NCBI RefSeq assembly: GCF_002975435.1
Contig: NZ_PCPT01000006.1
Span: 1-64,000, forward strand
Length of the DNA stretch: 64,000 nt
Direction: 5' to 3'
Source: Arthrobacter sp. MYb227
Lineage (GTDB): Bacteria; Actinomycetota; Actinomycetes; Actinomycetales; Micrococcaceae
How positions within the stretch are numbered: position 1 is the first letter of the stretch; each line of letters starts with the position of its first letter. The translations under genes and the position numbers were made by a program. The notes under the pieces are model-generated. The model ran no database searches and had not been told where the DNA came from. It worked only from the letters and a program-made list of their open reading frames with translations. Shown here one piece after another: positions 24,409 through 31,855 of the stretch.

Positions 24409-25287
24409 ATGAGCACACAACCAAGCATTGAGAATATTTCAACGATTCTGGTCATTGGTGCCGGCACCATGGGACGCCAGATTGCCATGACCGCGGCTTT
24501 GGCCGGGTATTCAACAATTATTCAGGACATCTCCGAGGACGGGCTGGAAGCTGCCCGCACCGAGCTCGAAGAATGGGCAGCCGGACGCGTTGGAAAGGGC
24601 AAGCTTGAGCAGAGCGCTGCAACGTCAGCGCTTGCAGCACTTAGCTACAGCACCGATCTTGATACCGCAGCGGCACATGCGGATTACATCATTGAGGCCG
24701 CCACCGAGCGACTCGATATTAAGACGGCGATCTTTGAAAAGCTTGGTGTGCTGGCTCCTGCTCACGCGATCCTTGCCACCAACTCATCAACCCTTGGCTC
24801 TTCAAAGGTTGCCCAGGTCACCGGACGTCCGGCTCAGGTATGCAATATGCATTTCTTCAACCCGGCACTTGTCATGAAATGTGTTGAGGTGGTTCGTCAC
24901 GAATCTACAAGCGATGCGACAGTTGAGATCACTATGGAACTTGCCCGTCGATTGGGCAAAGAACCTGTGTTGATCAACAGAGAAATTCCGGGCTTCATCG
25001 CAAACCGGCTGATGGGCGCCATCCAGAAGGAAGCCCTGTACCTAGCCGATGCTGGAATCGCAAGCATTGATGATATTGATACCACCGCGCGTACCGCGTT
25101 GGGCCACCCGATGGGACCATTTGCGCTCATGGATATGGTGGGCCTCGATGTCATCGACTTCATCGCGCAGGCAACTTACGCGGAAACCGGCTTGGAAGAA
25201 GATGCGCCAAACCCCGGCATTGCGGCGTTGGTTGCCGAAGGCAAACTTGGCCGGAAGACCGGGGCCGGATTCTACAACTACAACTAG
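24409..25287 (+). CDS. 3-hydroxyacyl-CoA (3-hydroxybutyryl-CoA) dehydrogenase
   Basis: A 292-residue NAD-dependent enzyme. VIGAGTMGRQIAMTAALAG is the dinucleotide-binding motif, NMHFFNPALVMKCVEVV contains the catalytic His with the NP motif, and IPGFIANRLMGAIQKEAL opens the C-terminal dimer domain. Length and single-domain layout fit short-chain 3-hydroxybutyryl-CoA dehydrogenases. It would oxidise 3-hydroxybutyryl-CoA made from the crotonyl-CoA of the GcdH step; the hydratase and thiolase are not in this window. The ATG at 24409 has a GAGAG upstream and gives the standard N-terminus. It overlaps the convergent PPOX gene by 4 bases. Confidence 0.9.
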   Translation: MSTQPSIENISTILVIGAGTMGRQIAMTAALAGYSTIIQDISEDGLEAARTELEEWAAGRVGKGKLEQSAATSALAALSYSTDLDTAAAHADYIIEAATERLDIKTAIFEKLGVLAPAHAILATNSSTLGSSKVAQVTGRPAQVCNMHFFNPALVMKCVEVVRHESTSDATVEITMELARRLGKEPVLINREIPGFIANRLMGAIQKEALYLADAGIASIDDIDTTARTALGHPMGPFALMDMVGLDVIDFIAQATYAETGLEEDAPNPGIAALVAEGKLGRKTGAGFYNYN

Positions 25288-25724
25288 TTTCCGGTATCCG
25301 CCTCGGGCTGTGCACCGAGGCGGAAATGCCGTCCGGTGATCTTGGAAACTTCGATTTTCACCCAAGCTTCCTTGTGGGTGGGAATCCACGGAGAAACACC
25401 GGAGGCGCGGGCGGCTTCAATTTCTGCCTGAGTTTGTAACTGGTGGGCGACGCCATGAACAACCACCGACCACGCCTCATCGGAGAGAATTCCATCTGCC
25501 TCGAAAGCCACATGGTCATTGACCGTGAGGGCCGCAAGTTTTTCGCCGGGTGAGGTACGGATGTAAATGGTTCGATCCATGACCGCATAATTGAGTGGAA
25601 AAATATCGACGATTCCACCAACTGTTGTGGCAAGTCGGCCATGGTTGGTGTGCTCGAGTAAACGCCATGATTGGTCGTCATCTAGCACGAGTACTGGCTG
25701 ATCATCTCCGTGTACAAACATCAT
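25284..25724 (-). CDS. Pyridoxamine 5'-phosphate oxidase-like flavin/F420-binding protein
   Basis: A 146-residue single-domain split-barrel protein. HTNHGRLATTVGGIVDIFPLNY and SPGEKLAAL are typical of the PPOX-like FMN/F420-binding family common in actinobacteria. The reaction is unknown; members reduce quinones or bind flavins or haem. Convergent with the 3-hydroxyacyl-CoA dehydrogenase. Confidence 0.8.
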   Translation of the reverse strand: MMFVHGDDQPVLVLDDDQSWRLLEHTNHGRLATTVGGIVDIFPLNYAVMDRTIYIRTSPGEKLAALTVNDHVAFEADGILSDEAWSVVVHGVAHQLQTQAEIEAARASGVSPWIPTHKEAWVKIEVSKITGRHFRLGAQPEADTGN

Positions 25725-25856
25725 GATCCCAGTATTCTACTTTCCGTAGAAAAGAGCTAGGTGTGTTGGTTTGTGTCGCGTAGTTTCGCACCCCTATGAC
25801 ACTCGAATCATCCTTTGGATCGATCGGTGTTCACCGACCCGTGAAAGACTAAGAGC

Positions 25857-26933
25857 ATGGTCAAGGATTTGAGTGTGGAACATGCCAGGCACATTGCCGC
25901 ACGTTTCGAAGATCGCGTCTACGAATTGCGCGCCAAGCGTGCCCGCGAACGCGGTCTGATTCCCACCATCCTCCCGTACACGGGCTATGGGCTTGCCGAT
26001 CCCGACACCGGCTGGGTACGAATTTTTGCTCGCGCGGTGCTGGCCAAGCCGGGCGCCTTCGATGCCGGACGTCACCGTGCCAAGGTCGTTGCCGACGGGG
26101 TGCGTGGCTGGCGTAACTTCATCTCACCCATCGTCCCCAATGGGCATGTCCTGGTGCGTATTAATGGTGAAGACTTTGAGATGCGGGCGGATCGTGGAGG
26201 CGTGATCGATGCCAAAGTCGCAGCAACTCTGAGCCCCGGATGGCATGAAATAACCTTGACAATCGAGGGTGGGAGCCCCGTCAATGCTCCGGTCCTGATG
26301 GTGGATGCTGCCCAAGAATTTGGTGTACTTTCCGATGTGGATGACACGGTAGTTGTCACCGCGCTGCCACGCCCACTCTTGGCGGCCTGGAACTCATTTG
26401 TCCTCTCCGAGCACGCGCGGCTCGCAACACCGGGCATGGCAGTAATGATGGAACGACTGCTGCGTAATAAGCCCGGCGCTCCCACCTTCTATCTTTCAAC
26501 TGGCGCCTGGAATGTGGCGCAAACGCTGACCCGTTTTCTCTCACGAAATCTATATCCGCAGGGTCCGCTGTTGCTGACCGACTGGGGTCCCACCGAACGA
26601 CGCTGGTTCCGTTCCGGTATGCAACACAAAGCCGACCAGCTACGTCGCATCGCTACCGAATTCCCGCACATGAAGTGGTTGCTGATTGGGGATGATGGCC
26701 AGCATGACCCGTATTTGTATGCCGAGTTTGCGCGCCGTTACCCGGAGCATGTTGCAGCAATCGTGATTCGACAGCTCACCCCTTCCGAGGCAGTTCTCGC
26801 CGGTGGGCGCAGCCATGGGATCCTGAATTCGACACCCGGGGTGCCGTGGGTTTATGAACCAGATGGTGCGCGTATTGCCGAACAGCTGACCGAACTTGGC
26901 TTCCTAGAAGCCGATCCACTCCCGGGGAAGTAA
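25857..26933 (+). CDS. App1-family phosphatase (DUF2183)
   Basis: A 358-residue protein. The C-terminal half is the App1/DUF2183 HAD-like phosphatase: VLSDVDDTVVVT supplies the DxDDT nucleophile motif, FYLSTGAWNVAQTL motif II, and LLIGDDGQHDPYLY motif IV. The N-terminal part (about 1-160) is a predicted beta-rich domain. Yeast App1 is a phosphatidate phosphatase; bacterial substrates are not established. Its stop overlaps the following thioesterase start by one base (TAATG), so the two are co-translated. Confidence 0.82.
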   Translation: MVKDLSVEHARHIAARFEDRVYELRAKRARERGLIPTILPYTGYGLADPDTGWVRIFARAVLAKPGAFDAGRHRAKVVADGVRGWRNFISPIVPNGHVLVRINGEDFEMRADRGGVIDAKVAATLSPGWHEITLTIEGGSPVNAPVLMVDAAQEFGVLSDVDDTVVVTALPRPLLAAWNSFVLSEHARLATPGMAVMMERLLRNKPGAPTFYLSTGAWNVAQTLTRFLSRNLYPQGPLLLTDWGPTERRWFRSGMQHKADQLRRIATEFPHMKWLLIGDDGQHDPYLYAEFARRYPEHVAAIVIRQLTPSEAVLAGGRSHGILNSTPGVPWVYEPDGARIAEQLTELGFLEADPLPGK

Positions 26934-27400
26934 TGACTGACGGACATAAAATTCGTGTTGAAGTACCCATGCGTTGGGGTGATATGGATGCGTATGGACA
27001 CATTAACAATGTGAATCTAGTACGCATGATGGAAGAAGCGCGTATCGCGGGTTTTGGGGTTCCAGGAGGCACCGGTAAACCGGGCATCGAACCTCAGATT
27101 GACTTGTTTTCAACTGTTCCACCCAACACCCAAATTCTGGTGGTCGAGCATCGTGTGCGCTATATCAAGCCGCTTGATTACCGCAATGTACCTGCTCACG
27201 TGGATCTGTGGATTAGCAATATCAAGGGCGCAAGCTTTGACATTTGTTACGAATTCCATGATCCAGTGGACGGTGGAGTGTGTGTGCGAGCAGCAACTAC
27301 ACTCGCGTTCTTTTCCGTTGAAACACAACGTCTGCTGCGCCTAAGCGCCGAACACAAGGAATCGTTGGGTGCTTTCTCAGCCGATCCCATTTTCAAGTAA
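26933..27400 (+). CDS. Acyl-CoA thioesterase, hotdog fold (4HBT-like)
   Basis: A 155-residue hotdog protein. MRWGDMDAYGHINNVNLVRMMEEAR is the 4-hydroxybenzoyl-CoA thioesterase-type motif with the active Asp/Asn and the long helix. It probably cleaves acyl-CoAs in the cytosol. Co-translated with the App1 phosphatase, hinting at a shared lipid-turnover role. Confidence 0.85.
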   Translation: MTDGHKIRVEVPMRWGDMDAYGHINNVNLVRMMEEARIAGFGVPGGTGKPGIEPQIDLFSTVPPNTQILVVEHRVRYIKPLDYRNVPAHVDLWISNIKGASFDICYEFHDPVDGGVCVRAATTLAFFSVETQRLLRLSAEHKESLGAFSADPIFK

Positions 27401-27493
27401 ATAGCTAGTTTTCAACGGCATTTGCTACGACAAAGTGACCAACAAAGTTGGTGCAAGCAGTGGAATCGCATTCCGACACTTTAGAGTGAAGGT

Positions 27494-28096
27494 GTGAGAC
27501 TCTTACTGATCCGACATGGTGAAACAGCTTCGAACGTGATCCAGGCGCTGGATACTGCGGCCCCCGGGGCACCCTTGAATGAAGTGGGCGTGGCTCAGGC
27601 CGAAAAGCTTGCCCTGAGCCTGGGCGAGGAAAAACTTGATGCGGTCTATTCGTCACCCCTGATCCGGGCAAAGATGACAGCGACGCCTCTCGTGGTGCCA
27701 CGTGGTCTGATCCTTGCCGAGCATTCCGGGCTAAGCGAGATATCTGCCGGCGAGCTAGAAATGCGCACGGATCTTGACGCCCAACTGGCCTACCGAGACG
27801 TATTTTTTAAGTGGTTGCAAGGCGATCTAAGCGCCAAAATTCCCGGTGGTGAAGATGGCAGGACGGCACTTGATCGCTTCGGTGCGGTAGTTGAACAGGC
27901 ACAGCATGATGGTGTTGAATCCTTGGCGGTGGTCAGTCATGGGGCCATGCTGATGACCTGGGTGGCAAGTCGAAAATCAAACTTTGATCTTTCGCTATTG
28001 CGTGACGCTCCGATGCAAAATACCGGTGTTGCGGTTCTCGAATCTGGGCTCGGCGATCGGTGGAATATCGAAAGCTGGCAGGGGCAAAAGCTCTGA
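27494..28096 (+). CDS. Histidine phosphatase (phosphoglycerate mutase-like)
   Basis: A 200-residue enzyme starting at a GTG. LLIRHGETASN carries the catalytic His with the RHG motif; YSSPLIRAKMTA holds the second Arg, LSEISAGELE the acidic residue, and VVSHGAMLMTW the second His. The length fits broad-specificity phosphatases such as GpmB/CobC-like proteins rather than glycolytic mutases. The substrate is unknown. Confidence 0.85.
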   Translation: MRLLLIRHGETASNVIQALDTAAPGAPLNEVGVAQAEKLALSLGEEKLDAVYSSPLIRAKMTATPLVVPRGLILAEHSGLSEISAGELEMRTDLDAQLAYRDVFFKWLQGDLSAKIPGGEDGRTALDRFGAVVEQAQHDGVESLAVVSHGAMLMTWVASRKSNFDLSLLRDAPMQNTGVAVLESGLGDRWNIESWQGQKL

Positions 28097-28179
28097 GAAC
28101 TGCTCGTGATGCTCGTACGAATATGTGGTGAAGGGTACCCGTTTGAGTCGTACGTTACTGCAGAACACAAAAAAATCGA

Positions 28180-28198
28180 TTAGGATAGGTTTACCTTC
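28180..28198. promoter_or_regulatory. DtxR/IdeR-type iron box upstream of the siderophore-interacting protein
   Basis: TTAGGATAGGTTTACCTTC matches 14 of 19 positions of the DtxR consensus by my count. It lies 25 bases before the GTG of the reductase gene and so should repress it when iron is plentiful. Confidence 0.7.
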
Positions 28199-28222
28199 CC
28201 TAATTCAAGAAAGCGGTGTTCG

Positions 28223-29071
28223 GTGACCACACAGCGATTGGCGCGTCCGGTTCGTCCTCAGATTGTTCTTGAAGTTCTCGCTACAGAGATGCTTTCCGAG
28301 CACATGATTCGGCTAACTTTTGGTGGCCCGGGTTTCGAGAACTTTCAAGACAAGCCCGTTTCGGATCGCTATGTGAAGATTTTGTTTGCCAAGCCGGAAC
28401 TAGGCCTCATTCCACCGTATGACCTAGATGCTTTGCGCGAGCAGCTGGCACCGGAAGATTTTCCGGTGCGGCGTACCTACACGTTGCATCATGTTGACTT
28501 AGAAGCAGGGACCGTACAAATCGACTTTGTGGTTCACGGCGATGAAGGCATTGCTGGCCCGTGGGCGTTGAACGCAAAAATTGGGGATCAGATTTGCTTC
28601 AATAGTCCCGGCGGGTTGTACACCCCAAACCCAGAGTTTGCTCGACACCTACTGATCGGTGATGAGACCGCCCTGCCGGCGATTTCGGCGGCCGTGCTGG
28701 ATATGACTCCGGAGATGGTCGGCGATATTTATCTCGAGGTTGGTGGCCCGGAAGATCACGTCACGCTCGATGTGCCCGAGGGGATCACTGTTCATTGGTT
28801 ACATCGAGGTGGGCCCTTTACCCCGGAGAACACCCGACTCGAATCCGTGGTTCGTGCGGCACCTTGGTCCGATGATAGCGTGCAAGTTTTTGCCCACGGT
28901 GAGCGTGAAACGATGAAGACACTGCGCGCGTATCTGCATGGTGAACGTAAGGTCGACCGCAAGGCGATGTCGCTTTCGGCATACTGGGCCTTCGGTCGAG
29001 CAGAAGATGAATTCCAGGCGGAAAAGAAGAGCCCCATCGGGCAGATTTTTCCAGAGGTAGCTAACGCCTAA
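28223..29071 (+). CDS. Siderophore-interacting protein (NADPH-dependent ferric-siderophore reductase)
   Basis: A 282-residue FAD protein of the SIP/ViuB family, which releases iron from ferric siderophores in the cytosol. The FAD-binding part shows FPVRRTYTLHHVD and FVVHGDEGIAGPWALNAKIGD; DETALPAISAAVLDM begins the NADPH half; and the SIP C-terminal SAYWAFGRAEDEF is clear. The GTG start lies just behind an iron box, so it joins the haem genes in the same iron regulon. A strong terminator follows. Confidence 0.92.
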   Translation: MTTQRLARPVRPQIVLEVLATEMLSEHMIRLTFGGPGFENFQDKPVSDRYVKILFAKPELGLIPPYDLDALREQLAPEDFPVRRTYTLHHVDLEAGTVQIDFVVHGDEGIAGPWALNAKIGDQICFNSPGGLYTPNPEFARHLLIGDETALPAISAAVLDMTPEMVGDIYLEVGGPEDHVTLDVPEGITVHWLHRGGPFTPENTRLESVVRAAPWSDDSVQVFAHGERETMKTLRAYLHGERKVDRKAMSLSAYWAFGRAEDEFQAEKKSPIGQIFPEVANA

Positions 29072-29110
29072 ACTTACCGGTTGCCTGCCGGGTACTGCCT
29101 CCAATAAATA

Positions 29111-29151
29111 GTGAGGGGCTTCCACAATTCTTAATCGTGGAAGCCCCTCAC
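29111..29151. terminator. Bidirectional terminator
   Basis: A perfect 15-base inverted repeat (GTGAGGGGCTTCCAC, 29111-29125, and complement 29137-29151) with an 11-base loop, followed by CGTTTT. It separates the SIP gene from the convergent DUF916 gene. Confidence 0.85.
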
Positions 29152-29191
29152 CGTTTTCAGAGAAACGAAATGCTCTAGGCATGACATAAAT

Positions 29192-30220
29192 TTAGGTGCG
29201 GTTTGTGGAACGTTCCGCTAAGGAATCTTCGAGACCATCCTCCAGTTCATCCTCGTAGTATCGTCCTTGGCGTAGGCCAATGATCAGAGCTACGGCTATC
29301 AGGATGAGCAGAAGTCCAATCTGTCCCCACGGGATATTCCAGCTTGAGATGCTGGAAACATGTTCGGTACCCGAGGCGCCGTCAATACCCTCGGGAATAG
29401 TTGTGACTTTTGTCGTCAGGGAGAAAATCGGCCAGATCCCTCCGAACTCTTGAATAACGTTGACACTGGACCCGGGAATCAATTCCTCCGTGGAGAAGGT
29501 CTTAGTCGACTCTCCCCAACCGAAGAGCCCGCTGGTTGTAATCGAATAATTACCGCGCGCTCGTACCGTTCCGGAATTGTTCAGCGTGAAAGTTACAGTG
29601 GCCGTGGTGGGCGCAAACGGATTCCAAGCAAGTGGGGTGAGAACATTCAAATCCTGTGTTTCCAAGAAAACAGTACCTTCACCGCCAACGCGCACATTCA
29701 CGCGGTTTGCCAGACGCTGATCCACCACAACGGTACCGCCGCTGGCGGTATCAAGGTAGGAGGAAATCAGACCGCCAACATAATCACCCGGGGCGGTATT
29801 TTTCGGGACTTCAAGGGTGAAATCTACTGATTCGGTTTCGCCGGGAGATAATGTGATTTTAGGTTCACTGACCTTGACCCATGAGCCAACGACCGTTGAG
29901 GGATCATTTGCGGGAAGTAGGTCCAGTGCTCCCGAACTTGACGTGATTCCATCGGCCGCGTAAATGGTTAGTGAAACTTCATTGGAGCCTAAATTCGTCA
30001 CCTCGAATGCGTCTTTCTTCTTCGCCCCCGCTTCGAGATCGTAGCTGAAGTTGGTGCGCGAATCATCACCTCCTGGCCGGATGCTCCAAGAAAGTTCGTC
30101 CGAAGGTGCCGCTTGTGCCGGTGCGCCCAAGAGCGGTAATGCAGCGATCAGCGCCGCAGCGATCAGCGCCGCGCCCCAACGGGAAAGGTTCGGTGAAAGT
30201 ATTGAAAGCTTCAAGCTCAT
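29192..30220 (-). CDS. DUF916 (WxL-interacting, peptidoglycan-binding) surface membrane protein
   Basis: A 342-residue exported protein. The signal peptide (residues 1-37) ends at APAQAA; the body (about 40-290) matches DUF916: LSWSIRPGGDDSRTNFSYDLEAGAKKKDAFEVTNLGS, then PGETESVDFTLEVPKNTAPGDYVGGLI. A membrane helix (about 297-318) and an acidic/basic cytoplasmic tail end it. In Firmicutes such proteins (WxLIP) hold WxL-domain proteins on the wall. Here the upstream neighbour is an HtaA protein with a WxL-like C-terminus, so the pair probably forms a surface haem-binding complex (inference). No iron box precedes it, and a terminator stands between the two genes. Confidence 0.8.
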   Translation of the reverse strand: MSLKLSILSPNLSRWGAALIAAALIAALPLLGAPAQAAPSDELSWSIRPGGDDSRTNFSYDLEAGAKKKDAFEVTNLGSNEVSLTIYAADGITSSSGALDLLPANDPSTVVGSWVKVSEPKITLSPGETESVDFTLEVPKNTAPGDYVGGLISSYLDTASGGTVVVDQRLANRVNVRVGGEGTVFLETQDLNVLTPLAWNPFAPTTATVTFTLNNSGTVRARGNYSITTSGLFGWGESTKTFSTEELIPGSSVNVIQEFGGIWPIFSLTTKVTTIPEGIDGASGTEHVSSISSWNIPWGQIGLLLILIAVALIIGLRQGRYYEDELEDGLEDSLAERSTNRT

Positions 30221-30305
30221 GATGTCCTAGAAACTGAATCGTGGGCGAATTTGGAGGGAAAACGCATGATTGGGTGTGAATGCGAGCCGAGCTGGCCGGA
30301 ACGCG

Positions 30306-30357
30306 CAAAAGTGGGATGCTGTTTCACTGCAGTGAAGCAGAGAAGCAGCACCCCACT
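30306..30357 (-). terminator. Terminator behind htaA
   Basis: On the minus strand AGTGGGGTGCTG (30346-30357) pairs with CAGCATCCCACT (30310-30321), with one mismatch and an inner GAA/TTC pairing; TTTT follows. It ends htaA transcription before the DUF916 gene. Confidence 0.7.
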
Positions 30358-30368
30358 AGAGACGATAG

Positions 30369-31754
30369 TTAGTCGCTAATTGCCGTAATCGTCAATCTCG
30401 ACGTGTAGTTACCTGCCGGGGTGCCCGCCGGAGCAATCAAGTTCAGAACTGCCTCGACGGTAGCGGTCGATTTTCCTGTTGAGGTCACTAGGTTCCGCGC
30501 TTCTGCCAGACCCGTGCCCGGGGTAACTGTGTCGCCCGCATTCACAACGCCGGTGGTTCCGCTGCCGCCCGGAACCCACCCGAGGGCCGATGCCGTGAAA
30601 CTATTGGATCCGGACTCGAACGCGGATGACTTTCCGGTCAGTGACCAACCGGTTGAGTTCTCCCGGGAATCGGTGACCGTGATTTCTGGAAGTGCACCGC
30701 TAGCGCTAAAGCCGGCAGCGTTCTGTTCAGCGTTGCCGAGCGATATAGAACTCCCACCGAGCGTCCAAGAGAATGCGCCCGGTGTTACCGTTTTGGTCGG
30801 TACCTTGACAGCTACATCCACGGACTTCTCGGTATCAGTGTCGGCCGGGGGAGCTACCACAGGTGGCTTGGCATCCCAGTTGACGGCCAGATCGGTTGCT
30901 ACCTTGCGTGGATCGGCACCACCACCAGAGGAGTACCAGTAGGGCTGGGCGCCGGTCTTGCCCTGGAATTCAATGAAGTCCTGGGGGAAAGCTCCCCAGT
31001 TTGCGCCAGTCGTTATCTGGTTCGTGACACTTGAAGGTGTGGTTACTTCCTTGTATTCAGGCGCCTGGATGAAGCCATCGGAGTCCACTTCTACACCCTT
31101 GAGGTTGGCCAGAGTGATTTTCTGCGGTGCGAGGGCTTCCCATGCGTCGGGGTCGTCCATGGAAGCGCCATATCCGCTTGCAGTTGCGGTGAGTGTTGCG
31201 GTTCCATCGGCCTTGACCGTCAACTCAGGATTAGTGGCAGACCAGTAGGTCAACCCGGAGTAGAACACCGAGGTGAATGAGCCGGTCCACTTGATGTTTG
31301 CGGTCTTGGCCGCTGTATCCACGGTGCCGGTTCCCTTGGAAAGGACAACCTTGTTGTTGCTGACCTTATCCAGTCCGACCGCGGCGACTGGGCCGCCTGC
31401 GCCGGTCTGGCATTTGTTGGCCCAGCTGGTGTTGATGGTGCTTCCGTCGGGTCCATCCTTGACGATCGCTACATTGCCTTCAGCTTGCTTGTAAAATCCG
31501 TCGCCCTCGGTCCACGCTCGGCTAGCACCGGAGTTTCCTGCTTTGCCGGCTGAAATGAAGTTGCAGGCACCTGGCTGGAAAGCGCCGGCACCGGATTCAA
31601 GGTTGAGGCCCCAGCTCAACGTGACATCTGAAACGTTTTGCTCCGCTGCTTGCGCAGGTGCTGCCAAAGCGCCGAGCGTAAGTGCGAGACCGGCGACAGT
31701 GGCGGCTGCGAGAGTTTTGCGAGTCGTGGGCGTTGCCCAACGGCGTGCGAACAT
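30369..31754 (-). CDS. htaA: HtaA-domain haem-binding surface protein with WxL-like C-terminal domain
   Basis: A 461-residue secreted protein. The signal peptide (1-36) ends at APAQAA. One HtaA domain (about 40-290) runs from VTLSWGLNLESGAGAF through YSGLTYWSATNPEL to PYWYSSGGGADP. After a linker the last 140 residues resemble a WxL domain: GWSLTG (WxL at Trp370) and the closing AGTPAGNYTSRLTI. No membrane anchor is present. HtaA proteins bind haem for the HmuTUV importer in corynebacteria. CGGAGGA precedes the ATG, and an iron box lies 23 bases upstream. A DUF916 protein encoded next is its likely wall partner. The His of corynebacterial HtaA haem sites is not obvious here. Confidence 0.85.
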   Translation of the reverse strand: MFARRWATPTTRKTLAAATVAGLALTLGALAAPAQAAEQNVSDVTLSWGLNLESGAGAFQPGACNFISAGKAGNSGASRAWTEGDGFYKQAEGNVAIVKDGPDGSTINTSWANKCQTGAGGPVAAVGLDKVSNNKVVLSKGTGTVDTAAKTANIKWTGSFTSVFYSGLTYWSATNPELTVKADGTATLTATASGYGASMDDPDAWEALAPQKITLANLKGVEVDSDGFIQAPEYKEVTTPSSVTNQITTGANWGAFPQDFIEFQGKTGAQPYWYSSGGGADPRKVATDLAVNWDAKPPVVAPPADTDTEKSVDVAVKVPTKTVTPGAFSWTLGGSSISLGNAEQNAAGFSASGALPEITVTDSRENSTGWSLTGKSSAFESGSNSFTASALGWVPGGSGTTGVVNAGDTVTPGTGLAEARNLVTSTGKSTATVEAVLNLIAPAGTPAGNYTSRLTITAISD

Positions 31755-31776
31755 TTTTCCTCCGAGTGATTGTTTG

Positions 31777-31795
31777 TGAGGTAAGGCTAACTTAA
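31777..31795. promoter_or_regulatory. DtxR/IdeR-type iron box upstream of htaA
   Basis: TGAGGTAAGGCTAACTTAA matches 16 of 19 consensus positions by my count, the best box in the window, 23-41 bases before the htaA start. Confidence 0.8.
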
Positions 31796-31855
31796 CTGTC
31801 TCAAATTACGCAAAGTATGCGTATATAATATTTTAAAATACAAGTAAGGTTCGGC

